A stretch of 64,000 bases of DNA. Source: Chryseobacterium soldanellicola (GTDB taxonomy: Bacteria; Bacteroidota; Bacteroidia; Flavobacteriales; Weeksellaceae). The stretch is taken from the NCBI RefSeq assembly GCF_900100115.1, contig NZ_FNKL01000003.1, positions 372,001 through 436,000 of the forward strand. Direction: 5' to 3'. The position numbers and the translations under genes are program-made. Every line of letters begins with the position of its first letter. Position 1 is the stretch's first letter. Shown here piece by piece: positions 33,488-43,459 of the stretch. Under the pieces are notes generated by a model, which was not told where the DNA came from, made no database searches, and worked only from the letters and a program-made list of their open reading frames with translations.

Positions 33488-33554
33488 TAAATTTTGGCTA
33501 AAGCCCTATGAGTTTTTACTTTTATTAAACGGGCTAAAGCCCGTTGCTATTGAT
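33488..33554 (+). repeat. Two-hairpin repeat, copy E (forward)
   Basis: TTTTAAATTTTGGCTAAAGCC, then AAACGGGCTAAAGCCCGTTG, CTATTGAT. Here hairpin 1 is weakened because CCAATTG is replaced by CCTATGAG. Confidence 0.8.
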
Positions 33555-33560
33555 AATTTT

Positions 33561-34577
<1,017 letters not shown>

Positions 34578-34610
34578 CTACAAATTTACTACAACTTATA
34601 TAAAAAACTA

Positions 34611-34641
34611 TTGCGAGAGATTGTAGAATTATTTATTTTTG
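34611..34641 (+). promoter_or_regulatory. Promoter of the small sorting-domain gene
   Basis: TTG at 34611-34613 and TATTTTTG at 34634-34641, 20 bases apart, 29 bases before the ATG at 34671. Both halves match the Bacteroidota consensus. Confidence 0.65.
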
Positions 34642-34670
34642 TTACTAAATACTTGAGAAATTATAATTTG

Positions 34671-35021
34671 ATGAAAAAACTTTTACTTTTATTTATCTTT
34701 TTAGGCACTTTTGTTGGGTTTTCCAGCAATTTGAAAGCTCAGATAAAAGAGCCAGGTTCCATCTCACAAAAAGCGGATGATGGTGTGTTAGTTGCCTATC
34801 CCAATCCTGCGAAGGACTTTTTAATTGTGAAGGCAAAAGATACTTCTTTGAAGATCAAAAGCGTGACTTTCTATTCAATTTTGGGTACACAGGTTGCCAA
34901 TTATTCGGTGAATATGAATACGGGAGAGATCAATATTGAAAAATTGAAACCCGGAAAATATCTAATCCGATATATTTTGAGCGACAACACGCAAAAGGTT
35001 ACTCAAATCGTAAAACAATAA
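34671..35021 (+). CDS. Small secreted protein consisting almost only of a T9SS type A sorting domain
   Basis: A 116-residue protein: signal peptide (MKKLLLLFIFLGTFVGFSSN ... KAQ, about 25 residues), a 15-20 residue linker, then a type A T9SS sorting domain with VAYPNPAKDF and the INIEKLKPGKYLIRY ending. Almost nothing is left for a cargo domain. The ATG at 34671 gives a clean signal peptide; an upstream frame of 43 codons lies on top of the promoter. It could be a truncated cargo gene or a small CTD protein that signals secretion state, as PorA does in Porphyromonas. Own promoter and terminator. Confidence 0.85.
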   Translation: MKKLLLLFIFLGTFVGFSSNLKAQIKEPGSISQKADDGVLVAYPNPAKDFLIVKAKDTSLKIKSVTFYSILGTQVANYSVNMNTGEINIEKLKPGKYLIRYILSDNTQKVTQIVKQ

Positions 35022-35026
35022 AATTA

Positions 35027-35055
35027 AATCCTGATAATCATCAGGATTTTTTCTT
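35027..35055 (+). terminator. Terminator of the small sorting-domain gene
   Basis: AAATCCTGA / TCAGGATTT stem followed by a T-rich tract, five bases after the stop. Confidence 0.8.
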
Positions 35056-35126
35056 TTACATTAATTCTGTTTTAATAATTCCGTAACTTTCGGGACTATT
35101 CTATACTAATTGTAAAAAACAATTTA

Positions 35127-36038
35127 ATGCTAAAAGCAGAACATATTACAAAGACCTATAATGCAGGAAAAAAGGTAGCGTTGGATGATTTCAGCATTCA
35201 TGTTCCGAAGGCAAGTATTTATGGTCTTTTAGGTCCGAACGGAGCCGGAAAAACTTCTTTTATCCGTATCATCAATCAAATTACTCAGGCTGATTCCGGA
35301 GATGTTTTCATTAACGGGGAAAAACTTAACCCTACCCATATCAAAGACATCGGTTATATGCCTGAAGAAAGAGGTCTTTACAAAAATATGAGCGTGGGAG
35401 ATCAGATCGTTTATTTCGGAGAACTGAAAGGCATGAGCAAAAACGATGCTCAGAATGAAGCAAAAAAATGGTTCGACAAACTTCACATCGATCAATGGTG
35501 GAAGAAAAAACTGTCTGAACTGTCAAAAGGGATGGCCCAAAAGATCCAGTTTGTGGTGACGGTTCTTCACAGACCACATTTATTGATTCTCGATGAGCCG
35601 TTTTCAGGCTTTGACCCTGTAAATGCCAATTTAATTAAAGATCAGATCATTGACCTTAAAAATAACGGAACGACCATTATTCTTTCAACCCACAGAATGG
35701 AAAGTGTGGAAGAAATGTGTGATTATGTTGCTTTAATTGATAATTCTAAAAAAATCATTGACGGAAGAGTTTTCGATGTAAGAGAAAAATTCAAGAAAAA
35801 TATTTTCGGAATTACCCTTTCTGAAGTAAACGATTCTCAATTTGATACTTTCAAAAATAAATATGAGATCTTTAATTTATCCAACGAAAACAACCTGGTT
35901 TCTTTTGATTTAAAAAATGAAAGCGATCAGAATCATATCATTTTAGATCTTGTGAATGTTGGAAAAGTGAGATCATTCGACGAGAGAATTCCGAGTATGA
36001 ATGAAGTGTTTATTAATGCGGTAAGCAACAACTCTTAA
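35127..36038 (+). CDS. ABC transporter ATPase, NatA type
   Basis: A 303-residue ATPase. Walker A is LLGPNGAGKTS, the signature is LSKGMAQKIQF, Walker B LLILDEPFSGFDP and H-loop LSTHRM. The LSKGM signature and the extra C-terminal domain of about 80 residues are typical of NatA/YhaQ-like export ATPases. Two bases separate it from the permease gene, with which it forms a complete exporter, probably of Na+ or a hydrophobic compound. Confidence 0.93.
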   Translation: MLKAEHITKTYNAGKKVALDDFSIHVPKASIYGLLGPNGAGKTSFIRIINQITQADSGDVFINGEKLNPTHIKDIGYMPEERGLYKNMSVGDQIVYFGELKGMSKNDAQNEAKKWFDKLHIDQWWKKKLSELSKGMAQKIQFVVTVLHRPHLLILDEPFSGFDPVNANLIKDQIIDLKNNGTTIILSTHRMESVEEMCDYVALIDNSKKIIDGRVFDVREKFKKNIFGITLSEVNDSQFDTFKNKYEIFNLSNENNLVSFDLKNESDQNHIILDLVNVGKVRSFDERIPSMNEVFINAVSNNS

Positions 36039-36040
36039 TT

Positions 36041-37348
36041 ATGAATAATATTTTTTTAATTACAAAAAGGGAATTTCTTACGCAGGTTAAGAAAAAATCC
36101 TTCATTATATTAACTTTATTGGCACCAATTTTATTGATCGCTTTTGGGTCTGTCATTGGCTTAATGTTTAAAGCTAATGAATCGCACAGCATTATTGAAG
36201 TCGTTGATAAAAGCGGTCTATTCAAAAATCAGTTGAAATCTGACGATCAGATCAATTATGTTTTTGTTTCTGCGGCTGATGAAAAATCGAAGATCAACAA
36301 TTTAAAAGGAAATGAATCTTTAGACGGAATTTTGATTTTACCAGAATTAAAAACCAAAAATTTCGATGATTTAGAACAAAATACAAGATTGGTCATCAAC
36401 AGTAAAATCGGTTTTGATACCAAGCAGAAAATCGTTTCTGATATTAATAATGTTATCAAAAAAGAAAAGATAAAACAGCTGGGAATCGCTGAAGCTCAAT
36501 TGAATAATCTTGATAAAAGTTTTACGTTAAAAACCATCAATGTTTCGGAAAACAACAAAGAAGATTCTGACCTTAATTTTGGGGTAAAAACAGTGTTGAG
36601 CATGCTTTTAATGTATGTTACCTTCATGTTTATCATCATTTATGGTGTGAGAGTCATGCGAAGTGTTCTGGAGGAAAAAAACAACCGTGTTGTTGAGATT
36701 ATTATCTCTTCTGTAAAGCCTTTTGAGCTGATGATGGGGAAAATTCTGGGGGTAACGCTCGTTGCTCTGACACAGTTTATTGTTTGGATTACGATGTCTG
36801 TTATTGGAGCTTTAATTTTAAATACAGGTTTTTCATCCATTCATAAAAATATCCCCGGAAGTGAAGGAATGATGGGTAAATTTGACATTCTAAAAATGGG
36901 AACTCAGGTTTCTCACAGTTTATTGGAGTTGAATTTTCCTTTAATTATCTTCGTATTCATTGTGTTTTTCTTATTGGGATACATTTTTTACAGCTCGATT
37001 TATGCAGCCATCGGTTCTGCCGTTGACAATGAAACGGAAACCCAGCAATTCACTTTATTTGCTATTTTACCATTGACTTTAGGGATGTACGGAAGTTTTA
37101 CTTTAATGAATAATCCCGACGGGCCGCTTGGCTTTTGGTTGTCAATTATCCCGTTTACATCGCCTGTTGCGATGATTGCGAGAATACCTTTTGGAGTTCC
37201 GGCATGGCAGATTGCTTTATCGATCGGATTGCTTTTAGGAACAACTATTTTTATGATATTCCTTGCGGGGAAAATTTACAGAGTAGGGATTTTAATGTAT
37301 GGAAATAAGGCTACTTTGAAGGAGCTTTGGAAATGGATTAAAGGATAA
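36041..37348 (+). CDS. ABC-2 type exporter permease, NatB/YhaP type
   Basis: A 435-residue inner-membrane permease with one N-terminal helix (about 20-42), a large extracytoplasmic domain (about 45-180), and five further helices (about 185-420). The RVMRSVLEEKNNRVVEIIISSVKPFELMMGKILG segment between helices is the hallmark of the ABC2_membrane_3/NatB group. It pairs with the ATPase encoded just upstream. The terminator at 37629-37657 closes the operon. Confidence 0.92.
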   Translation: MNNIFLITKREFLTQVKKKSFIILTLLAPILLIAFGSVIGLMFKANESHSIIEVVDKSGLFKNQLKSDDQINYVFVSAADEKSKINNLKGNESLDGILILPELKTKNFDDLEQNTRLVINSKIGFDTKQKIVSDINNVIKKEKIKQLGIAEAQLNNLDKSFTLKTINVSENNKEDSDLNFGVKTVLSMLLMYVTFMFIIIYGVRVMRSVLEEKNNRVVEIIISSVKPFELMMGKILGVTLVALTQFIVWITMSVIGALILNTGFSSIHKNIPGSEGMMGKFDILKMGTQVSHSLLELNFPLIIFVFIVFFLLGYIFYSSIYAAIGSAVDNETETQQFTLFAILPLTLGMYGSFTLMNNPDGPLGFWLSIIPFTSPVAMIARIPFGVPAWQIALSIGLLLGTTIFMIFLAGKIYRVGILMYGNKATLKELWKWIKG

Positions 37349-37358
37349 ATTAGTATGT

Positions 37359-37620
37359 CCTTTTGCCTTGAAGCAAAAGGACCAAAAGTTCAAGACTGGA
37401 ATCTTTCGCTAAAAATAATTTCTGTTCACTAAAAATTCTAAAACTTGCGCGAAATTTACTATTTGTTCTCCGATTCAACATTTAGGTCGCGCTTCAAACA
37501 CTAGAATTTTTTTAACGTTCTCAGAACTTATTTTATTAACGCTAAAGCTTCCTAGGTCGGTTAGACCACGCAATTAATTCCAGTTTGTCAAATTAAATTT
37601 AAGTCCAAGTTTAAATTATA
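37359..37620. other. Decayed repeat region with hairpin CCTTTTGCCTTGAAGCAAAAGG
   Basis: It opens with a 22-base hairpin CCTTTTGC / GCAAAAGG, followed by ACCAAAAGTTCAAGACTGGA, a string I associate with a repeat common between genes of flavobacteria. The rest (37400-37620) has scattered stops in all frames and is much interrupted. No gene is supported in the 336-base gap. Confidence 0.45.
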
Positions 37621-37628
37621 AAATAAAA

Positions 37629-37657
37629 ATCCCGAGAATTGCTCCCGGGATTTTTTA
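37629..37657. terminator. Bidirectional terminator between natB-like and beta-barrel genes
   Basis: ATCCCG / CGGGAT core with A and T runs on the two sides; it can serve both converging genes. Confidence 0.8.
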
Positions 37658-37684
37658 TGTTTTGAACGAAATAAATCTTATTTA

Positions 37685-38353
37685 TTATTCAAAGATGTAG
37701 CTCAAAGTTAAACTAAGAACCTGTTCAGATTTATTCTTATTAGATCCTTTTGGTTCGTTCTTAAGCCCCGGATATGTATCGGAAATACCAAAATCATATT
37801 TTGCTGTTAATTCCAATTGTCTTTTATAACTATATCCTACCCCAACTCCTACTCCGAAATTAAAGCTGCTTGCTTTTCCGTTTACATTAGACAAAGCAGG
37901 ATCAACAACATCCGGATTGTAATAAGGTCTTGATAAAGGAGCATTTTTCACTTTCTGACTTAATAAGAAATTAAATCTAGGTCCTACTATACCAAAGAAT
38001 TCTGATTCATCTTCAGAAAAATATCCTTTGAAATTAATAGGAACACTTAAATAGTTATTGGCATACACAGCGTCATAACCATCCACTCCTTTAGAATCTT
38101 TATTTTTTCCGGTTTCTCCTGCACCAAAATAAACGATTTCGGGCTGAAGGAAAAACTGATTTTCATTTCCGACAGGGATTAAAGCTAAAACACCTGCCTG
38201 AACGGTAAATCTTTTTCCTGAGGGATTGTGGGCATTTTTCACCCCTGAATAGTTACCTCCTGCAGTGATACCAAATCTTGTGCTACTAAAATCAATCTGT
38301 GCGAAAGATAGAGTAGAGAATACCACAGCCGAGGCTAATAAAATTTTTTTCAT
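37685..38353 (-). CDS. Outer membrane beta-barrel protein (PorT-like family)
   Basis: A 222-residue protein with a signal peptide (MKKILLASAVVFSTLSFAQ). The rest is amphipathic beta structure typical of eight-stranded barrels: RFGITAGGNYSGV, FFLQPEIVYFG, NYLSVPINFKGYF, FFGIVGPRFNFLLS, FNFGVGVGVGYS and a final strand VLSLTLSYIFE ending in phenylalanine-glutamate. It probably sits in the outer membrane; role unknown. It starts 15 bases after sucD on the same strand and is likely read from that message. Confidence 0.88.
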   Translation of the reverse strand: MKKILLASAVVFSTLSFAQIDFSSTRFGITAGGNYSGVKNAHNPSGKRFTVQAGVLALIPVGNENQFFLQPEIVYFGAGETGKNKDSKGVDGYDAVYANNYLSVPINFKGYFSEDESEFFGIVGPRFNFLLSQKVKNAPLSRPYYNPDVVDPALSNVNGKASSFNFGVGVGVGYSYKRQLELTAKYDFGISDTYPGLKNEPKGSNKNKSEQVLSLTLSYIFE

Positions 38354-38368
38354 ATGTTTGTTTTTATG

Positions 38369-39241
38369 TTAAGCTAAAACTTTTGCTACAGTTGCACCAA
38401 TATCAGCCGGGGAATCTACAACATTGATACCATTTTCTCTCATGATTTCCATTTTTGCCTGAGCTGTATCTTCATCACCTCCTACAATTGCACCAGCATG
38501 TCCCATAGTTCTTCCTTTAGGAGCCGTTTGACCAGCGATAAAACCTACAACAGGCTTAGTAGACCCGCTTGCTTTGTACCATCTTGCAGCTTCAGCCTCA
38601 AGGCCACCACCGATTTCTCCGATCATTACAACAGCTTCTGTTTCAGGATCATTGATGAATAACTCCAATGCTTCTCTTGTGGTTGTTCCGATGATTGGGT
38701 CTCCACCGATTCCGATTGCCGTTGAGATCCCGAAACCAGCTCTTACAACCTGGTCAGCAGCTTCATAAGTAAGAGTTCCTGATTTAGAAACGATCCCTAC
38801 TTTTCCTTTTTTGAAAACGAAACCAGGCATAATACCAATTTTAGCTTCATCAGAAGTAATGATTCCCGGACAGTTTGGACCGATTAATCTGCAGTCTCTG
38901 TCAGCGATGTAAGATTTTACTTTCACCATATCCGCTACAGGAATACCTTCAGTAATACATACAATAACTTTAATACCTGCTTCAGCAGCTTCCATAATAG
39001 CATCTGCAGCAAATGCAGGCGGTACGAAAATGATACTTACGTTAGCTCCGGCTTTTGCAACAGCATCAGCAACAGTATTGAATACAGGCTTTCCTAAGTG
39101 CTCGCTTCCTCCTTTTCCAGGAGTAACACCACCTACTACGTTTGTTCCGTATTCAATCATCTGGCTTGCATGGAAAGTCCCTTCGTTCCCTGTAAATCCT
39201 TGTACAATTACTTTAGAATCTTTGTTTACTAAAATTGACAT
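38369..39241 (-). CDS. sucD: Succinate-CoA ligase, alpha subunit
   Basis: A 290-residue TCA-cycle subunit that carries the phosphohistidine. Visible features: the CoA-binding [19 protein letters not shown] at the N-terminus, [17 protein letters not shown], and [13 protein letters not shown] with the active histidine (about 246). sucC is not adjacent. It lies 89 bases after the second lpxD-like gene, in a lipid A operon context conserved in Bacteroidota; a TAAATTTG box on the minus strand (39284-39291) may give it its own promoter. Confidence 0.97.
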   Translation of the reverse strand: MSILVNKDSKVIVQGFTGNEGTFHASQMIEYGTNVVGGVTPGKGGSEHLGKPVFNTVADAVAKAGANVSIIFVPPAFAADAIMEAAEAGIKVIVCITEGIPVADMVKVKSYIADRDCRLIGPNCPGIITSDEAKIGIMPGFVFKKGKVGIVSKSGTLTYEAADQVVRAGFGISTAIGIGGDPIIGTTTREALELFINDPETEAVVMIGEIGGGLEAEAARWYKASGSTKPVVGFIAGQTAPKGRTMGHAGAIVGGDEDTAQAKMEIMRENGINVVDSPADIGATVAKVLA

Positions 39242-39330
39242 TTTATTATGTTTTAATTTATTTTTTTGTTTTATTAATGCTCACAAATTTACTTATTTTT
39301 CTTTGATTTAAGATAAAACTTTCAATTTGT

Positions 39331-40233
39331 TTATTTGAGATTTCTCAGCTTTACTTCTTTTTTCAGATATGTTTTAAAATCTTCTGCAAACATCCCGATA
39401 TAGGTTCCTTTTTCAAGATCTCTGTTGACTCCGGTTTTGCCTAAAAGAACAGATCCGCTATCAATTTTATTACCGGAAGCGATGCCTACCTGCCCCCACA
39501 ATGTCACTTCATCACCGATTATACAGCATCCTGCGATGCCCACTTGCGAAGCGATTAAACATTTTTTACCGATAACCGTATCATGGCCGATCTGAATTTG
39601 ATTATCCAGAACGGAGCCTTCCCCAATGATTGTAGAATCCGTAACACCGCGGTCGATTGTACAGCCGTTTCCGATTTCTACATTGTTTTCGATAACGACG
39701 TTTCCGACAGAAATCAGACGGTCAAAATTTCCGTTTACTTTTCTGTAATAAAAGGCATCACCTCCTAAAACCGTATTGGACTGAATCACTACATTATCGC
39801 CGATCACCGATCTGTCACCAATGACAACATTTGGAAAAATCAGTGTATTTTTTCCGATTTTCACATTATTTCCGATCACTGCTGAGCGGTGAATATGGGT
39901 TCCTTCCCCTATTTCAACATCGTGAAGCTCTTCCGTGAAATTGTAAATTCTCGTGAAATGCGTATTAATTTTATTAAAATCCCTGAAAGGATCATCAGAA
40001 ACCAACAGGGCTTTTCCTTCCGGACAGTCAACTTCTTTATCAATTAAAATAATAGTTGCCGCTGAATGTAAAGCTTTATCGTAATATTTCGGATGATTAA
40101 CAAAAACAATCTCGCCATGTTTTACCCTATGGATTTCATTAGTTCCCAGTACTTCAAAGTCTTCAGAACCAATAAATTTTGCACCGATAAGATCAGCAAT
40201 AGTTTTCAGTTTTTGTGGTTGATGAAACGTCAT
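39331..40233 (-). CDS. LpxD-like UDP-3-O-acylglucosamine N-acyltransferase, second copy
   Basis: A 300-residue left-handed beta-helix acyltransferase. The N-terminal uridine-binding domain (about 1-100) precedes hexapeptide repeats (about 105-265). The histidine equivalent to the LpxD catalytic residue is kept in NQIQIGHDTVIG. It is about 40 residues shorter than the lpxD product at 43452-44483 and lacks part of the C-terminal helix. Two LpxD paralogues in one cluster could use different acyl chains or sugars. A 444-base gap separates it from efp. Confidence 0.88.
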   Translation of the reverse strand: MTFHQPQKLKTIADLIGAKFIGSEDFEVLGTNEIHRVKHGEIVFVNHPKYYDKALHSAATIILIDKEVDCPEGKALLVSDDPFRDFNKINTHFTRIYNFTEELHDVEIGEGTHIHRSAVIGNNVKIGKNTLIFPNVVIGDRSVIGDNVVIQSNTVLGGDAFYYRKVNGNFDRLISVGNVVIENNVEIGNGCTIDRGVTDSTIIGEGSVLDNQIQIGHDTVIGKKCLIASQVGIAGCCIIGDEVTLWGQVGIASGNKIDSGSVLLGKTGVNRDLEKGTYIGMFAEDFKTYLKKEVKLRNLK

Positions 40234-40677
40234 ATTTTTAAATGATGTTTAAATTTTTATCAATTGTTTCAAGATTTAAGCCTTAAAACGGTTTTGTAAA
40301 TTCGGTTGTATCCCGATGCTATCAGATCAGATGCCTTAAAAAAAAAATTATCCAAAATATTTATTGAATATCAACTTTTTCCTTAATTGTCTTAATTTGA
40401 AATTAGCCTTTTATTTTCCTATACATTAAGAATTTAAGATAATTCAGACTCTTTTAATTTAAGAATTGACAAACCAATTTTATATTAAATTCATTAAGAA
40501 CAACTTAACATCTTAATATTCAAAACAAATTTTACAAAATTTTAATGCATTTGACCTGCTATATTATTCCGTTGGATTACATCCAATTCTTTGTTAAGTC
40601 GTCCCTTCGGGACTTCCAAAGTTTATAAAACAAAATTCGGACTGCTAGTGCAAACCGAATTTATGTAAATTGTATTA
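40234..40677. other. Gap between lpxD2 and efp
   Basis: No gene is seen. 40574-40625 contains a short structured stretch, GGATTACATCC and AGTCGTCCCTTCGGGACTT, resembling a repeat found between genes in flavobacteria. The efp terminator is at 40630-40664. The remainder (40260-40560) is AT-rich. Confidence 0.5.
40630..40664 (-). terminator. Terminator of the efp end of the lipid A operon
   Basis: AATTCGG / CCGAATT stem with a T-rich tract on the minus strand, 14 bases past the efp stop. Confidence 0.75.
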
Positions 40678-41241
40678 TTATTTTACTCTTTCCAGGTAAG
40701 AACCGTCTTCTGTGCTTACTTTGATTCTGTCTCCCGGCTCGATAAACAGAGGAACCATTACTCGAGCTCCTGTTTCAACGATAGCGTTTTTAAGAGCATT
40801 GGTCGCTGTATTTCCTTTTACTCCCGGATCAGCTTCGATCACGTCAAGGAAAACCGATTGAGGAAGTTCCGCAGAAAGTGGAGTTTCATCAGCTTCTTTC
40901 AGGATGATCGTAACCTCTTCACCAGCTTTCATAAACTGAGAGTTCTCGATCATTTCTTTATCAAGATAAAGCTGCGAAAAATCGTCATTATTCATAAAGT
41001 GGAAACCATTTTCGTCATCATAAAGATATTGGAATTTTCTTGTAATTACTTTAACCTCATCAATTTTATGTCCTGCAGAGAAGGTATTATCCAATACTTT
41101 TCCGTTGGTTACTGATTTTAGTTTTGTTCTTACGAAAGCTGGTCCTTTTCCTGGTTTTACGTGAAGAAATTCGATTACTTTGAAAATATCATTGCTAAAT
41201 TCGATGCAAAGTCCTTTTCTTATATCGTTACTTGTTGCCAT
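40678..41241 (-). CDS. efp: Elongation factor P
   Basis: A 187-residue, three-domain translation factor that rescues ribosomes stalled at proline runs. The tip loop reads KPGKGPAFVRTKLK, with the modifiable lysine at K32 as in EF-P proteins that are lysylated or otherwise modified. C-terminal GDRIKVSTEDGSYLERVK matches the domain III end. It lies 28 bases after lpxA and is part of the lpx transcript. Confidence 0.98.
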   Translation of the reverse strand: MATSNDIRKGLCIEFSNDIFKVIEFLHVKPGKGPAFVRTKLKSVTNGKVLDNTFSAGHKIDEVKVITRKFQYLYDDENGFHFMNNDDFSQLYLDKEMIENSQFMKAGEEVTIILKEADETPLSAELPQSVFLDVIEADPGVKGNTATNALKNAIVETGARVMVPLFIEPGDRIKVSTEDGSYLERVK

Positions 41242-41269
41242 TAATTTTATATTATCTTTATTTTTACTA

Positions 41270-42061
41270 TTAACTATCTTTTCCTGTTCCGTATCCTTTT
41301 ACGATACCTCTTGGAGAATTTTGGATAAACTGAAGAATTTCATCTCTTTCAGCGGTTGGAAGCATTTCTTTTTCGATGTAAGTTACGGCCTGGGAAACGT
41401 TCATTTTCATTTGGAAAATCGTTCTGTAAATTTTTTGAATTTCGAAAATCTTCTCATTGGTAAATCCTCTTCTTCTCAGACCAACAGAGTTGATTCCTGC
41501 GTAAGACATTGGCTCTCTCGCTACTTTTACATAAGGTGGAATATCTTTTCTTACCAGAGTTCCTCCCGAAATCATTACGTGTTTTCCGATTTTTCCAAAC
41601 TGATGAACAGCACTGAGGCCTCCCATCACCGTGTAATCGCCGATCTCAACATGCCCCGCAATACCACAACCATTTACAATGATTACATGATCACCGATCA
41701 CGCAGTCGTGTGCAATGTGGGAAGTTGCCATAATCAGGCAATTTTTACCGATTTTGGTAAATCCGAGAGCTTTTGTCCCTCTGTTTACCGTTACACACTC
41801 TCTGATTGTTGTTTCATCACCAATAATTACCTGGGTATCTTCCCCGTCAAATTTTAAATCCTGGGGAATCGCCGAGATTACCGTTCCGGGAAAAATCCTG
41901 CAGTTTTTACCGATTCTTGCTCCATCCATGATGGTAACATTAGGGCCAATCCAAGTACCTTCTCCGATTTCTACGTCCCCTGCAATTGTAGTAAAAGGTT
42001 CTACAATAACATTTTTGCTGATTTTCGCACGTTTATCTACGGCTGCTAATTGATGAATCAT
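41270..42061 (-). CDS. lpxA: UDP-N-acetylglucosamine O-acyltransferase
   Basis: A 263-residue cytoplasmic enzyme performing the first step of lipid A synthesis. It has hexapeptide repeats (about 10-190) and a helical C-terminus. The catalytic histidine is H118 in SHIAHDCVIG, and GDETTIRECVTVNRGT is the family's characteristic loop. Its ATG directly abuts the lpxC/fabZ stop, so the two are translationally coupled. Confidence 0.97.
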   Translation of the reverse strand: MIHQLAAVDKRAKISKNVIVEPFTTIAGDVEIGEGTWIGPNVTIMDGARIGKNCRIFPGTVISAIPQDLKFDGEDTQVIIGDETTIRECVTVNRGTKALGFTKIGKNCLIMATSHIAHDCVIGDHVIIVNGCGIAGHVEIGDYTVMGGLSAVHQFGKIGKHVMISGGTLVRKDIPPYVKVAREPMSYAGINSVGLRRRGFTNEKIFEIQKIYRTIFQMKMNVSQAVTYIEKEMLPTAERDEILQFIQNSPRGIVKGYGTGKDS

Positions 42062-43459
42062 TTAATCAACTTTATTTTTTGCAACTTGAGCCATTAACTC
42101 TGCTTCTACTGCTACAGTATCACCTACATATCCGAATCCCTGCATATGAACAATTCCTCTTCTGATAGGCTCTATTAATTCAATTTTGAAAATCATGGTA
42201 TCCCCGGGAACTACTTTTCTCTTGAATTTTACTTTATCAATTTTAATGAAATAGGTAGAATAATTTTCAGGATCCGGAACGCTTGCCAATACCAGAATAC
42301 CTCCTGTCTGCGCCAACGCTTCAACTTGTAAAACGCCCGGCATTACAGGCTCTTTCGGAAAATGCCCAACGAAGAAGGGTTCGTTCATTGTAACATTTTT
42401 CAAACCTACAACGTGAGAATCTGACAGTTCCAGAATTTTATCGATCAACAAAAACGGAGGTCTGTGAGGCATTAGCTTCATAATTCCGTTGATATCGAAA
42501 ACAGGTTCTTTTGTTAAATCAAAATCAGGAACGTTTTTCTTCTTTTGCAGCTTCCACTGGCGGTTGAGTTTTTTTGCAAATTGAGTATTTACGAAATGTC
42601 CTGGCTTATTAGCAATAACTTTTCCTTTAATTTTCACTCCGGCCAAAGCCAAATCACCGATTACATCCAATAATTTGTGTCTTGCAGCTTCGTTAGGATA
42701 ATTTAAATTAAGATTATCAAGAATTCCGTTTGGTCTGATCGACACATTGTCTTTACCAAAGGCTTTCTTTAATTTTTCTGTTGTTTCAGGCGTAAGATCT
42801 TTATCTACATAAACGATTGCGTTGGAAATATCTCCACCTTTGATCAAGCCGTGATCTAAGAGCATTTCCAATTCATGCAAAAAGCTGAATGTTCTCGCAG
42901 ATGAGATTTCTTCTTTAAACTCTGAAATATTTTTTAATGTAGCATTTTGAGTTCCTAACACTTTAGTCCCAAAATCTACCATTGTTGTAATTTCGTAATT
43001 TTCTGATGGGATGATCGTGATTTCAGAACCTGTCGCAGGATCACTGTACGTAAGAACCTCTTTTACCACCAGATATTCTCTGGCAATGTTCTGCTCTACA
43101 ACGCCGACACTTTCGATCGCTTCTACAAAAAACTTTGAAGATCCGTCTAAAATGGGAGGTTCTGAAGCGTCCATTTCCAACATTGCGTTATCAATATCAC
43201 AGCCTACTAAAGCTGCCAAAAGGTGCTCGCAAGTATTGATTTTTACCCCTAATTTCTCTAATGTTGTTCCTCTTTCAGTTGCCACAACATAATTTACATC
43301 AGCTTCTACCTGAGGATGTCCCTCTAAATCTGTTCTTACAAAGACAAAACCTGTATTTTCTTTGGCTGGTTTAATGGTAAGTTTTACTTCTCTACCCGTA
43401 TGAAGGCCGATTCCGGAAAGTGTTACCTCTTCCTGAAGCGTTTTTTGCATATCACTCAT
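42062..43459 (-). CDS. lpxC-fabZ: Bifunctional LpxC deacetylase / FabZ dehydratase
   Basis: A 465-residue fusion. Residues 1 to about 300 are LpxC, the zinc deacetylase committing to lipid A: the first zinc histidine is in NTCEHLLAALVG, the others in AARHKLLDVIGDLA. Residues from about 320 are FabZ, 3-hydroxyacyl-ACP dehydratase, with LMPHRPPFLLIDKI, the catalytic GHFPKEPVMPG and the glutamate in QVEALAQ. The fusion is typical of Bacteroidota. The ATG at 43459 (MSDMQKTL) overlaps the lpxD stop by eight bases; an upstream start would add nine unrelated residues. Confidence 0.97.
   Translation of the reverse strand: MSDMQKTLQEEVTLSGIGLHTGREVKLTIKPAKENTGFVFVRTDLEGHPQVEADVNYVVATERGTTLEKLGVKINTCEHLLAALVGCDIDNAMLEMDASEPPILDGSSKFFVEAIESVGVVEQNIAREYLVVKEVLTYSDPATGSEITIIPSENYEITTMVDFGTKVLGTQNATLKNISEFKEEISSARTFSFLHELEMLLDHGLIKGGDISNAIVYVDKDLTPETTEKLKKAFGKDNVSIRPNGILDNLNLNYPNEAARHKLLDVIGDLALAGVKIKGKVIANKPGHFVNTQFAKKLNRQWKLQKKKNVPDFDLTKEPVFDINGIMKLMPHRPPFLLIDKILELSDSHVVGLKNVTMNEPFFVGHFPKEPVMPGVLQVEALAQTGGILVLASVPDPENYSTYFIKIDKVKFKRKVVPGDTMIFKIELIEPIRRGIVHMQGFGYVGDTVAVEAELMAQVAKNKVD

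Noticed and set aside
41180..41857. 225-codon plus-strand frame
   Set aside because: Long, but antisense to lpxA and the start of efp; the composition is a reflection of the hexapeptide-repeat gene on the other strand.
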